From contig NZ_MDET01000014.1 in NCBI RefSeq assembly GCF_002075885.1, positions 29,941 through 93,940 of the forward strand: 64,000 bases of DNA, written 5' to 3'. Origin of the DNA: Manganibacter manganicus. Its GTDB lineage: Bacteria; Pseudomonadota; Alphaproteobacteria; Rhizobiales; Rhizobiaceae. The position numbers were made by a program, and so were the translations under genes. The notes beneath the pieces are model-generated. The model was not told where the DNA came from and did no database searches. It was given only the letters and a program-made list of their open reading frames with translations. Shown in pieces: positions 53,801 through 61,633 of the stretch (positions are counted from its first letter, which is position 1; the number at the start of each line of letters is the position of its first letter).

Positions 53801-54442
53801 ATCGGCGCGGCTACGGCCAAGATCGAGAATCAGTTTCTCCCGAAGGCGGAAGAAATCAACGAGAAACTGGCCGACGTTGGTGGCAACGCATTCAGCGCAT
53901 TCGCCCAGGCTCTTGCCAATGGCGAGAATGCAGCCAAAGCCTTCTTCAACGCACTCTTGCAAGGTCTCGCTGACTTCATGATCGAGATTGGCAAGGCCAT
54001 CATCAAACAGGCTTTGTTCAACGCTCTGTCCGGTGGCGGCGGTGCGGGCGGATCGGGCGGCATCGGCGGTCTTATCGGTGGTGCGATCAGTTCGATCTTC
54101 CATAGCGGCGGTATCGTCGGTCGCACCAATGCCCCCACCCGCATGGTAAATCCGGCAATCTTCGCCAACGCTCAACGCTTCCACACGGGCGGCATTGCTG
54201 GTCTTGGGCCGCGAGAACGGCCGATCATCGCCATGGATGACGAGGAAATCATTCGCCGCGACGATCCGCGTCACGTCCTCAACGGTGGCGGCCGGGGCAC
54301 GGCGGTCAACCTGAAGAACGTCAACGTCTTCGATCCGGCAGACGTGGTTGAGGCTGCGCTGCAATCATTGGCGGGCGAGAAGGTGATGATCAACTTCCTC
54401 ACCCGAAACTCGCGCAAGGTGAGCGCCGCGATCCAAGGATAG
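50870..54442 (+). CDS. Tape measure protein with lysozyme-like domain
   Basis: 1190 residues from a GTG at 50870. N-terminal coiled coils lead to a TMP domain (LTNLGYQVNDVVSGLAMGQRPLQIL, then hydrophobic SIPVIAGVTAVLTPFVVAAMRM). At about residues 650-800 there is a soluble lytic transglycosylase-like part: ALAKKIVGAEYGNGSKYKN, SGAGQFIASTWLAMFKKYFPD and SLYLAHFLGPQGAVNLLRA. Further coiled coils and the Gly-rich end (GGGGAGGSGGIGGLIGGAISS IFHSGGIVG) follow. Sets tail length and, by the enzyme domain, may open peptidoglycan during injection. Confidence 0.93.
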   Translation: MANRERVVEFAVKARDEYSKVLKNLEQQQKKLSAAAKASNRLEITGAAKAGLADATAEYDRLISSIKRYSTVMATARKTGNLSAAEMREVADALKLTGVRAGEAAQKMAAAKAASESVLKTQIRASLNNPTKSGYAAFIRNAEGAKVESAAVATTATQLNKLAVASKNASTQQNTLKSRMDAATNSMRRQRVSGGSGNKNKGLKGNAQDVEIYGLKPWQLTNLGYQVNDVVSGLAMGQRPLQILSQQAGQFVQIWPNVMVSLAKSIPVIAGVTAVLTPFVVAAMRMHDTAESVRIFSSQLALSADGADYSAEKLAKYADQVTDLGVKMKDARTIIGEFAKAGIDSSNFNSLAKMAKQLSDISGDSVADSAKKLSTAFTGTVKDVRDLDKELNFLTASQLDSIYAMDEAGDRTGALALAQDILRGKLASTVKESGEWGQAVDSLGDAWDKFIKSVQQSGVIELAAKGLDILAKAAQAAADGVNGLQMPHFKNAVTDAQRLANLNQQILQLRSTQSGGITDLAGNSFGGAGDELKSLEAERDVLLKKVSARQEELQAIKDGSAEQKKSDEQSESKQKAINDILHDQIETLDKKAETAGLTNRALFVEQAAQEALNRAKKEGLDLTKKTLEAIKDQAGATYDQIQAAKYVNGEGTSALAKKIVGAEYGNGSKYKNDNSSASGAGQFIASTWLAMFKKYFPDRAAGLVQTMGKAAGEKYILDLRKDAKLSEAMVERYIQENSRVLQKAGVAVNDASLYLAHFLGPQGAVNLLRASPTDAVSGILGQDQINANKSILQNKTAGQVVEWAKQKMNLTNAELETTGRLVELDAERAKKSEKYLADYQQRVETQRQELDLMSKSAREQAIAKAIRAEELKAKAAGLELTKEQRAETAALAAKEFDRKNVNLEVNQLLEQRRALFESLQIAQQAGDQTKVVAVVGQISDVETKLNAAIEKAIQFWQAIGGPGADQAIMQLQNLQAGIGAATAKIENQFLPKAEEINEKLADVGGNAFSAFAQALANGENAAKAFFNALLQGLADFMIEIGKAIIKQALFNALSGGGGAGGSGGIGGLIGGAISSIFHSGGIVGRTNAPTRMVNPAIFANAQRFHTGGIAGLGPRERPIIAMDDEEIIRRDDPRHVLNGGGRGTAVNLKNVNVFDPADVVEAALQSLAGEKVMINFLTRNSRKVSAAIQG

Positions 54443-54447
54443 CGGTT

Positions 54448-54497
54448 GCAAACTTTCACTTTTAAAGGTAAATTCCACTCAAACAGTGAAAGTTTGC
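54448..54497. promoter_or_regulatory. Inverted repeat overlapping the start region of the distal tail gene
   Basis: GCAAACTTTCACT (54448-54460)/AGTGAAAGTTTGC (54485-54497) with a 24-nt spacer; the right arm ends one base before the ATG at 54499. In mRNA it would enclose the ribosome site. Shares the AACTTTCACTT core with 42640-42684. Confidence 0.7.
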
Positions 54498-54498
54498 G

Positions 54499-55803
54499 AT
54501 GCCGCCCGTCTTTCTCCCCATCGTTCCGAACTGGCAGAACGGTGTTCGAGACACCTACGAGTTCAAGACCGATGTGTTCGTCTCGCGTGACGGGACGGAG
54601 CAGCGGCGTTCGCAGCGCGTCCAACCTCGGCGCAGCATTACCGCTGCCGTGCTGCTTGACGGCGACCGGTTGCGTGTCTTTTCCGATGCGATCAACGCGG
54701 CGAAAGACGGCAAAGTTCAGGTAGCCGACTTCTCGGCTGACGGAGCGGTGTTGACCGAGACCGTAGCCGACGGTGCCACGGTGCTGAAGGTCGATCACGT
54801 TCCCGCTTGGTTGACCGGTAGCCAGCCGGCCGTGCTGCTGACGGGGCGCAAGGCGCAGAAGGTCGGGGTTGATTTCATATCCGGCAATCAAGTGATCCTC
54901 ACCGCTGGTGTCAAGGGTGCTGTGGGCTTCGGTGCCCAACTTCTCCCCATGTTGCCTGCCGTTCTCTCCGCAACAACGAGCACGAGCGTCTATACCAATC
55001 TCGTTTCCACGTCATCGCTCACCCTTCAGGTCGAACCGGGAACAGTAACACGCGAGGCCGATCCACTGCCCGCCGACAGTTCCCCAACATCAGAAACCAA
55101 GCAGGTAATCGGCCCCGCCGCGATCTTCTATGGACGGTATGCGTTGCTGCGGAAGCCGAACTACCTGCAACAACCACAAGTGGCTTTCAATCTCGCGTAT
55201 GAGTCCGTCGATTACGACCGTGGCGTGGTCAAGACCTTCGCGCCTGTGCCGTTGGTGTCACGCACGCTGACGGCGACCTACATGGGCGTTTCCCATGCCG
55301 AAACAATGGCCCTGCTGGACATCTTCGTCCGCGCCAAGGGCAGGGCGGGTGAAATCTATGTGCCTACGTGGGGCAATGACTTCCCGCCGATCCTGTCGAT
55401 CATCGACAACAAGATCATGGTGGATGATCCCAACTTCACCAACACCTACGGCGATGACCGGGCACACAAGGCAATCCTGATCCGCAAGAAGGACGGCACG
55501 CTCCACCCGTTCGAGATTCGTTCGATGACCTTTTCCGGTGGGAACAGCGTCATCGTCACCGACAACAATGTCTCCGTTGCACCGAGCGACGTTGAGGCGG
55601 TGTCTTGGATGTTCGTCTCCCGCTTCGCACAGGACAGTTTGACGTTAGAGTGGCGCACGAACGGCGTGGCCAACATCACCTTGTCATTCACCACCCTCGC
55701 GAACCTGGCCGCCGAAGACAGCTACGGCAGCAATTGGATTCTCGCAACAGGTTACTGGCGCGACGGCGGTATCTGGCAAGACGCTGCTGTGTGGGAGGAT
55801 TGA
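54499..55803 (+). CDS. Tail tip / distal tail-like protein
   Basis: 434 residues. It begins MPPVFLPIVPNWQNGVRDTYEFKTDVFVSRDGTEQRRS, and a second similar part starts at FLAYESVDYDRGVVKTFAPV... with DIFVRAKGRAGEIYVPTWGNDFPP. The pattern (start PNWxxGVxxxYEFKTD, arginine-rich turn) is found in tail tip proteins next to tape measure genes of alphaproteobacterial siphophages. By position it matches lambda gpM or GTA Orfg12. Specific fold not proven. Confidence 0.65.
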   Translation: MPPVFLPIVPNWQNGVRDTYEFKTDVFVSRDGTEQRRSQRVQPRRSITAAVLLDGDRLRVFSDAINAAKDGKVQVADFSADGAVLTETVADGATVLKVDHVPAWLTGSQPAVLLTGRKAQKVGVDFISGNQVILTAGVKGAVGFGAQLLPMLPAVLSATTSTSVYTNLVSTSSLTLQVEPGTVTREADPLPADSSPTSETKQVIGPAAIFYGRYALLRKPNYLQQPQVAFNLAYESVDYDRGVVKTFAPVPLVSRTLTATYMGVSHAETMALLDIFVRAKGRAGEIYVPTWGNDFPPILSIIDNKIMVDDPNFTNTYGDDRAHKAILIRKKDGTLHPFEIRSMTFSGGNSVIVTDNNVSVAPSDVEAVSWMFVSRFAQDSLTLEWRTNGVANITLSFTTLANLAAEDSYGSNWILATGYWRDGGIWQDAAVWED

Positions 55804-55804
55804 C

Positions 55805-58321
55805 GTGACCGTCACAGTCGATCCAATCGCCAACGGTGAATCCGGTGCCAGCGTCCGCGACAAACTGAACACGCTCATCCTCGGAGCCAGTTCCGGTGCA
55901 TTCGGTGTCGTGACGCCGGAAGACCTCGAAGCACTTATCGACACGACCCCACCTGCCGTTCCGAACGGTCTTGAAATGTCGTCTGTGTTGACGCCCGCTG
56001 CCGTGATGACGGTCGCATGGGACTTCAACAGCGAGAGCGATTTTCTCTACTACGATTTGCAGGTGCGGGAAGAAAACGGGCCGTGGGTCAGTTATCAGAC
56101 ATCGAGCACCAGCCAAACCGTGCCTGTTCGCCCAAATGTCACCTACACGGCAAGAATACGCGCGGTTGATAAGTCGGGCAACGCCTCGCTCTACAGCGAT
56201 GAAGTCTCGCACACCGTTGCGCGCGACACCATTCCACCGGCGGCGCCGATCGGCCTGAAGGTGTCGGCCGGCATCGGCACGGCATGGCTCAAATGGACAG
56301 CGAATACCGAAGCCGATCTATCCTTCTACGAGGTCTATGAGAGCAATAGTCCGACGACCCCGTTGCCGAGCGATGACGCGACGTACAAGACCATCACCGG
56401 CACGTCGTTTGTCCACACCGGCTTGGCCGATGAAATCACGCTACATTTTTGGGTGCGGGCTGTCGATACGTCCGACAATCGGTCTCCATGGAGCGCCGGC
56501 AAAAGCCTAACTACATCGAAGCTGCCGAAGCCCTTCACCGTCACGACCGACGTTCTGTTTCAACCGGGCGCGGATGAGGTCAACCGTCTTTCGTGGACTG
56601 CGGGTTCGATCACGTTCGGAGTTCCCGGCGAGACGCCAACCACGCTTGCTGTCGCCGCAGGACACGTCGATTGGTCGGCGGATGACGTGTACGTCTACTA
56701 CGTCCCAGGTGACACGGTTCTCAAGACAACGACAAACCTGCCTGCGGTCTACAGTGCCGAGGGGGTCATCCTCGGTCTATATAAGGGCGGCTATGATTTC
56801 CAGCTTGTCATGGGCAAGGCGCTCATTGACGGCGGAACGATCATCGGCCGCACCATTGGCGCCGATCAACTGGTCACAGATCAAGCGGTCATCACCGGCA
56901 CAGCGCAGATCGCCGACGCGATCATCACCAATGGCAAAATTGTCAATCTCGACGTGTCGAAACTGGTGGCTGCCGACGTTACATCCAACAACGTGCTCGT
57001 CGGCCTGGTCAATGGCGCTTCAGTCAAGATTGCGCCAGGTCAAATTCAGATTTCCGGCAGCGCCACGCTATCAAGTTGGATCGACGGTGGTGACACGACT
57101 GCCATCAACGGCGCGAAGATCGCCACGGGCACGCTGCTTGCCACGTCTGCTGTCTTCGGGATGCGCAACATCACGACAGATGGTTTGCAGTTCGAACACA
57201 ACAAGCCGGCAGTGAATCAACTGTCGTGGACATCCTTCACGATGAAATACATCGGCGACGATGGTAACATTGCCTCTCGCAACGTCACTGCCGGTTCCCT
57301 GACGTGGAGCAGCGGGACGGTCTACGTCTATTACGTGATGGGCGCGACCGCGCTCGCCTCGACCACAAACACGGCGACGGCGTTTCAATCCGACCGCATC
57401 ATTCTCGCCGTGTATCGCGGCGGCACCGATCTCGTGAGCGACTACGGTCGCACGATCATCGACGGCTCACACGTCAAGACCGGCACGCTCACCGCAGACA
57501 AAGCAGACATTGCCACGTTCAGGACTAACATTCTGACAGCAGGTTCCATCTCAACAACAATGCTGGCATCCGGCATTGTCACGGCGTCGAAGATGAGCGT
57601 GTTCCCGTCCTCGACGATCGTGAGTTTCGATCCTACGTTTGCGGACGCCGCCGCCTGGACGCAGGATGGGTGGGCGGTCATCAATACCAGCGGAACCTAC
57701 AATTCCGGTCGAGCACTTGATAAGACCGGCAATGGTTCTACTTTTTGGGACAACAAGTGGCCGATTAATCCGCGCAAGGACTACGAACTCGACCTGATTG
57801 TTTGGCAGTCTGACGCGACCAGTACATTTTATGGTGTGTGGCGTTTCTACGACTACGCCGGCAACATCATCAAGGACGCGCAAACCGGGTGGCCATCGCA
57901 GAACCTCACGTCAGGCAATTTTTATCATCCATCTAACGCCACTACGACCGGCTACCAGCAATTCAAATTGCCGATCGGTCCGACCGGCACAGCCTCAATT
58001 CCATCTAACGCAGTCTATGCGTCGTTCGGTATTCTTGCCGACTACGGCCTGGTTGGCTCTAGAACAATCATCGCCCGCGCATGGATGAGCGAAATGGTGC
58101 CCGGAACGCTTGTCGTTAAGGGCACCATCACGGCTGACCGCATGAACGTCACCAATCTGTCGGCGATATCCGCCGACCTCGGCGCTGTGACCGCAGGCTC
58201 CATCAACATCAATAACAAGTTCCTGGTGGCCAGTGACGGCACCGTGACGATCCGTGAGGCAACGACCGGTGCGCGTCTCGAAATCACCAGTGATCACATT
58301 CTGCTCGTGGACAACACCTGA
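55805..58321 (+). CDS. Tail fibre/tip protein with fibronectin type III repeats
   Basis: 838 residues from a GTG at 55805. Two FN3 modules lie at ~50-240 (PAVPNGLEMSSVLTPAAVMTVAWDF; PAAPIGLKVSAGIGTAWLKWTANTEADL). Two copies of a ~90-residue unit follow at ~250-345 and ~465-555 (LSWTAGSITF... and LSWTSFTMKY...), each ending YKGG/YRGG...IIDG. The C-terminus is like the gpJ collagen-like end (GTITADRMNVTNLSAISADLGAVTAGSINI). It probably forms the long receptor-contacting fibre. Encoded upstream of the hub genes, unlike lambda where this is fused to J. Confidence 0.85.
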   Translation: MTVTVDPIANGESGASVRDKLNTLILGASSGAFGVVTPEDLEALIDTTPPAVPNGLEMSSVLTPAAVMTVAWDFNSESDFLYYDLQVREENGPWVSYQTSSTSQTVPVRPNVTYTARIRAVDKSGNASLYSDEVSHTVARDTIPPAAPIGLKVSAGIGTAWLKWTANTEADLSFYEVYESNSPTTPLPSDDATYKTITGTSFVHTGLADEITLHFWVRAVDTSDNRSPWSAGKSLTTSKLPKPFTVTTDVLFQPGADEVNRLSWTAGSITFGVPGETPTTLAVAAGHVDWSADDVYVYYVPGDTVLKTTTNLPAVYSAEGVILGLYKGGYDFQLVMGKALIDGGTIIGRTIGADQLVTDQAVITGTAQIADAIITNGKIVNLDVSKLVAADVTSNNVLVGLVNGASVKIAPGQIQISGSATLSSWIDGGDTTAINGAKIATGTLLATSAVFGMRNITTDGLQFEHNKPAVNQLSWTSFTMKYIGDDGNIASRNVTAGSLTWSSGTVYVYYVMGATALASTTNTATAFQSDRIILAVYRGGTDLVSDYGRTIIDGSHVKTGTLTADKADIATFRTNILTAGSISTTMLASGIVTASKMSVFPSSTIVSFDPTFADAAAWTQDGWAVINTSGTYNSGRALDKTGNGSTFWDNKWPINPRKDYELDLIVWQSDATSTFYGVWRFYDYAGNIIKDAQTGWPSQNLTSGNFYHPSNATTTGYQQFKLPIGPTGTASIPSNAVYASFGILADYGLVGSRTIIARAWMSEMVPGTLVVKGTITADRMNVTNLSAISADLGAVTAGSININNKFLVASDGTVTIREATTGARLEITSDHILLVDNT

Positions 58322-58737
58322 TGGCCAATCGCGTCCTGCTCGGAAACTTCAATGGCGACTACAAGGTCAGGATTTCGCGTCCTGGGTTCGACGTTATGGA
58401 TGCGAATCTGAATAACAATCAGTTGTCGTTCACGAGTGATAGCCCTGAAATCGGACGGATAGTACAAAGGGGCATGATCAATCTAGTCCCCGCTGGATAT
58501 GATGATATATCCGATGTAACGGTAAATTTCGGTGTTACTTACGCGGAGATACCTATTGTTCTGGCCTTCGTAAACAACAACGGGAAATACCTCTGCATAA
58601 ATACATTAACATCAGATTGGCAAGACAATGGGTGGCCGGATTGTGGTGTTATTGTCACTACAACATCCTGCACTTTTACCGTCCATTATGGGGGTAGCAA
58701 ACCTGTTTCGTATTTCGTGATTGGGAATACCATTTGA
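58321..58737 (+). CDS. AT-rich small tail protein, paralogue 1
   Basis: 138 residues; start overlaps the previous stop by one base. MANRVLLGNFNGDYKVRISRPGFDVM then beta-rich sequence ending VSYFVIGNTI. Shares the M.NR.LIG... and ISKPGFDVM pattern with the next two genes. DNA is notably AT-richer than flanking tail genes. Likely receptor-binding or fibre-tip subunit; no known family. Confidence 0.7.
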   Translation: MANRVLLGNFNGDYKVRISRPGFDVMDANLNNNQLSFTSDSPEIGRIVQRGMINLVPAGYDDISDVTVNFGVTYAEIPIVLAFVNNNGKYLCINTLTSDWQDNGWPDCGVIVTTTSCTFTVHYGGSKPVSYFVIGNTI

Positions 58738-59124
58738 ATGAGCAATAGATTATTAATAGGAAATAGGGCGAGCGGCGGTGCTGGCCTTTTCATAAGTAAA
58801 CCAACTTTTGACGTGATGACAGATTTGGAAGAAAATCTGTTGTGGTCGTCGAACTATTCTGAATTGCAATTTATTTCATCGGGGCAAATAACTCTTGGGC
58901 CAAATGCCTCTACGATCATATATGTTCCATCTAATCTAGGATACAAACCAGCAATTCTGGTGGTGTGTAATCCGTCTATGATAGATTCCGGGGGATATGC
59001 CCTTGTGTCGCCAAAGATACTGTGGGTAAGGTATGATTCCGCAACGCAAATAAGCTTAATTAACGGGCCGTACTATACAAATTCTTTCAGCTACGGAATT
59101 ACAAGGATTCCGTCAGATGTCTAA
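58738..59124 (+). CDS. AT-rich small tail protein, paralogue 2
   Basis: 128 residues, start adjacent to the previous stop. MSNRLLIGNRASGGAGLFISKPTFDVM parallels the previous protein; later SSGQITLGPNAS is beta-rich. Ends overlapping the next start by 8 bp. Same AT-rich composition. Receptor-binding role inferred from place and tandem duplication. Confidence 0.7.
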   Translation: MSNRLLIGNRASGGAGLFISKPTFDVMTDLEENLLWSSNYSELQFISSGQITLGPNASTIIYVPSNLGYKPAILVVCNPSMIDSGGYALVSPKILWVRYDSATQISLINGPYYTNSFSYGITRIPSDV

Positions 59125-59521
59125 TCGTTTAATTATATCTCAGGATTATGTGAAGGTTTCAAAACCTGGCGCGGATGTTTTTACCGCTCAAGATAAAGAC
59201 CTTAATTTTAGTTCGGATTGGGCAGCATCACCTATATCGCTTAAAGGAACGTTTTATATATCCAGCAACAGAACCCATTCTGTGTCGTTCGGAAAAACGT
59301 TTTCTAACGTTCCTCTAACGTTGTTCCGGGCTTATGGGAATCATCCGTATAATCATGGTGTTTACATATGGTGCGGAAACGTAATCACTGTAATTTTTAA
59401 TGGTGAAAAAAATAGACCGTGGTATAAAATCAAGATATTCAATAATAGATTTGAATTTAACTACTCTCAGGGGGATCAGATGCGAGTAGATTACTATATG
59501 TGGGACATCGACTTAATCTAA
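59117..59521 (+). CDS. AT-rich small tail protein, paralogue 3
   Basis: 134 residues. MSNRLIISQDYVKVSKPGADVFTAQDKDLNFSSDW repeats the N-terminal pattern; the rest (VTVIFNGEKNRPWYKIKIFNNRFEFNYS type) is beta-rich with many Asn, Tyr and Phe. Most AT-rich of the three. Likely third unit of the same tip array. Confidence 0.7.
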   Translation: MSNRLIISQDYVKVSKPGADVFTAQDKDLNFSSDWAASPISLKGTFYISSNRTHSVSFGKTFSNVPLTLFRAYGNHPYNHGVYIWCGNVITVIFNGEKNRPWYKIKIFNNRFEFNYSQGDQMRVDYYMWDIDLI

Positions 59522-59531
59522 GGAGACAAAA

Positions 59532-60002
59532 TTGATCATTGAACACGATGAACAAGGTAGAATATTCCATATCATCAGCGATCCTGTGATGCCTGAAGTG
59601 CTCGAAGCATATCTCGCGCGAGGCGCGCTATCATTTGAGCCAAAGCCCGGAGCACCGATTCAGGCTCGCACGATGCAGGGTGAAGCCATCGTCGATGAAG
59701 ACGGAAATCCCGTGATGACCAACGGTTCGTCTATCCTCGCCAAGTGCGATATCCAGAGTGACTACATCAGGGACGGCCAGATTACGCCGCGCCCACTGTG
59801 TCCCGCAACGGTTGTCGTCAGCGGCCGCCGCATCACGATTAAGGACGCACCGAAAGGTTCGACCTTCGCTGCCGAAATCGAGGACGTGGAATACCCGCTC
59901 GATGACACCACGGTCGAACTCGACGAAGCCGGCCCGCTCACGATCATCATCAACCCGCCGTTCCCGTACATGGAGGCTCGTCATGACCTTGAAATTATGT
60001 AG
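59532..60002 (+). CDS. Phage tail-associated protein of unknown function
   Basis: 156 residues from a TTG at 59532, chosen for the strong ribosome site AGGAGACAAAA. MIIEHDEQGRIFHIISDPVMP begins; a later part SGRRITIKDAPKGSTFAAEIEDVEYPLDDTTVELDEAGPL is acidic and beta-rich. GC returns to the level of the older tail genes. Could be a fibre adaptor or chaperone. Overlaps the next gene by 20 bp. Confidence 0.65.
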   Translation: MIIEHDEQGRIFHIISDPVMPEVLEAYLARGALSFEPKPGAPIQARTMQGEAIVDEDGNPVMTNGSSILAKCDIQSDYIRDGQITPRPLCPATVVVSGRRITIKDAPKGSTFAAEIEDVEYPLDDTTVELDEAGPLTIIINPPFPYMEARHDLEIM

Positions 60003-60288
60003 GTCGGCAGTCCTTTTGCCGCAGGCAGAGAGGAAGGTAGACGAACACTTCTCGAAGCAGATCAACGCGCTTATTGGACCATTCGGCGTTCTTCATGCTG
60101 TAAAGCGGTTGCAGGCCGAGTTTGGCGGCGCCCTGGTGGATGGCGACCGCGAAGACATTCTGGCGCGCGCTGCTGAGCAGGACGCGGCTATAGCTATCCT
60201 TGACAAACAGCGCCGTGGAATTAAGGCCCGTCTGCGCGCCGCTAAAACTTCTATCGAGATCAACGCGATACTCGGAGAACTCGGATGA
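59983..60288 (+). CDS. Small helical phage protein of unknown function
   Basis: 101 residues from the ATG at 59983 (TGGAGGCTCGTC upstream). MTLKLCRSAVLLPQAERKVDE then helical, charged sequence with REDILARAAEQDAAIAILDKQRRGIKARL. Overlaps both neighbours. Looks like a coiled-coil chaperone, perhaps for the fibre. No family recognised. Confidence 0.6.
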   Translation: MTLKLCRSAVLLPQAERKVDEHFSKQINALIGPFGVLHAVKRLQAEFGGALVDGDREDILARAAEQDAAIAILDKQRRGIKARLRAAKTSIEINAILGELG

Positions 60289-61148
60289 GCTTCGACACGC
60301 TTGAAGACAGCCGCTACAGCGCGCAGCCCGTTCACCTCTATCTCATCCGTGGTGCGGAAGGCACTATCGGACCGCTCGGCCTGAACGACGGCGAATCGGT
60401 TATCGTCCGTGACGGCGTGACCTATCAGCCGTGGCCCATAAAGTGCGGCGACATCACACAGGATGGCACACTCGACAAGTCCGACATCAAGGTCACGCTG
60501 GCACTTGGTACTGAAGTCGATGAACTGTTTCTCGCCTACCCGCCGAGTCAAGTGGTCAACCTGGTAATCTTCGAAGGACACGTCAACGACACGGTGACGC
60601 TGGAGAATTACCCGGCCGTATGGATGGGTCGCATCACCGGTGCAGCCAACACGCAGAACGAAATTGAACTGTCGTGTGTACCTGTCTCAACTTCGATCAA
60701 ACGCGTCGGGTTGCGTGTCAACTATCAAATCGGTTGCCCTCATGTGCTCTACGGCGAAGCCTGCCGTGCCAACAAGGCCGCTGCGACCGTCTCTCGTAAC
60801 GCAACGGAAATTCACCGCAATCGAATCACGATTGACGCCACGGTCAACGGAACGGGCGCCGATGCGACCGCTGTCGGGCAGCGTTACGTTGGTGGGTTGC
60901 TGGAATGGACGGACACGGCAACAGGCCGCTACGAAATCAGGACCATCTCGGCTATCACCAACGGGGGCACGGTCGTCACCATTCGCGGTTCGACGCGCGG
61001 TATCGGGGTGGGAACTACGTTATCGGTGGTGCGCGGTTGTAATCGACAGATGACGGGGTGCAATACGCACAACAACATTCACAACTACGGCGGGCAACCT
61101 TTCATACCGCTTGAGAACCCGCTGTCGCAGAAGAATCAGTTCTATTAA
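60285..61148 (+). CDS. Tail tip protein, BR0599/DUF2163 type (gpL-like)
   Basis: 287 residues. ENYPAVWMGRITGAANTQNEIELSCVPVSTSIKRVGLRVNYQIGCPHVLYGEAC holds two of the four conserved cysteines (CPHVLYGEAC), and CNRQMTGCNTHNNIHNYGGQPFIPLENP holds the other two. This is the TIGR02218/GTA Orfg13 family, which carries an iron-sulphur type Cys4 site like gpL. Forms part of the tail tip. Overlaps the previous gene by 4 bp. Confidence 0.85.
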   Translation: MSFDTLEDSRYSAQPVHLYLIRGAEGTIGPLGLNDGESVIVRDGVTYQPWPIKCGDITQDGTLDKSDIKVTLALGTEVDELFLAYPPSQVVNLVIFEGHVNDTVTLENYPAVWMGRITGAANTQNEIELSCVPVSTSIKRVGLRVNYQIGCPHVLYGEACRANKAAATVSRNATEIHRNRITIDATVNGTGADATAVGQRYVGGLLEWTDTATGRYEIRTISAITNGGTVVTIRGSTRGIGVGTTLSVVRGCNRQMTGCNTHNNIHNYGGQPFIPLENPLSQKNQFY

Positions 61149-61162
61149 CCCCTCTATTAAAA

Positions 61163-61179
61163 TCACTTATAAAGTGATA
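61163..61179. promoter_or_regulatory. ATCACTT-ATA-AAGTGAT palindrome before the last tail tip genes
   Basis: Perfect 7-bp arms, 3-nt spacer, 15 bp after the upstream stop and 11 bp before the start at 61191. Nearly the same as the site at 39105-39119. Confidence 0.65.
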
Positions 61180-61190
61180 CTGTCGGCCAA

Positions 61191-61433
61191 ATGGTGTTTT
61201 TCCTTTTCCCCTTGTTGGTCCAACTTGTCATTGGCATTGCCTTTCAGGCGATCGGCTACTTGCTCATGCCGAAGCCGAAAGAAGACAAGCCGACCGAAGT
61301 TCAGGATATGGATGATCCGACGGCCGAAGCCGGTCGTCCTATCCCGGTTGTCTTCGGCGAGATGGAAGTGACGGGAATCAATGTTCTGTGGTTTGGCGAC
61401 AAGGCCACAATAACGAAGAAGATAGACGTATGA
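61191..61433 (+). CDS. Small membrane-anchored tail assembly protein
   Basis: 80 residues. N-terminal hydrophobic helix (FFLFPLLVQLVIGIAFQAIGYLLM) followed by KPKEDKPTEVQDMDDPTAEAGRPIPVVFGEMEVTGINVLWFG. The second part (GRPIPVVFGEMEVTGxNVLWxG) is the N-terminal strand seen at the start of phage hub proteins. It may be a gpI-like assembly factor. Overlaps the next gene by 4 bp. Confidence 0.7.
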   Translation: MVFFLFPLLVQLVIGIAFQAIGYLLMPKPKEDKPTEVQDMDDPTAEAGRPIPVVFGEMEVTGINVLWFGDKATITKKIDV

Positions 61434-61633
61434 GCGCCGACCCATTCATCACGATTGGAGATATGCGGCGCATCTATTGCGTGCGAGGCGTAAAGCGCGC
61501 CTTCGCCGACATGGAATTGGACTTTCCGGCGTTCCTGCGTCACGGCATTCGTGCGTCAGCCATACGCGGACGCGGTTACGATGCAATGCTCGATCGCGTG
61601 CTTGACTCAATGAGGTCACACGATGGGCGGTAG
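61430..61633 (+). CDS. Small phage tail protein of unknown function
   Basis: 67 residues from the ATG at 61430, overlapping the previous stop. SADPFITIGDMRRIYCVRGVKRAFADMELDFPAFLRHG has the look of a small helical adaptor. Ends overlapping the hub gene start by 11 bp. No NlpC/P60 peptidase gene is found here, although one usually stands at this place. Confidence 0.65.
   Translation: MSADPFITIGDMRRIYCVRGVKRAFADMELDFPAFLRHGIRASAIRGRGYDAMLDRVLDSMRSHDGR

Noticed and set aside
52832..54364. 510-residue open frame on the minus strand
   Set aside because: Antisense to the tape measure gene, low-complexity Leu/Arg-rich shadow with no ribosome site.
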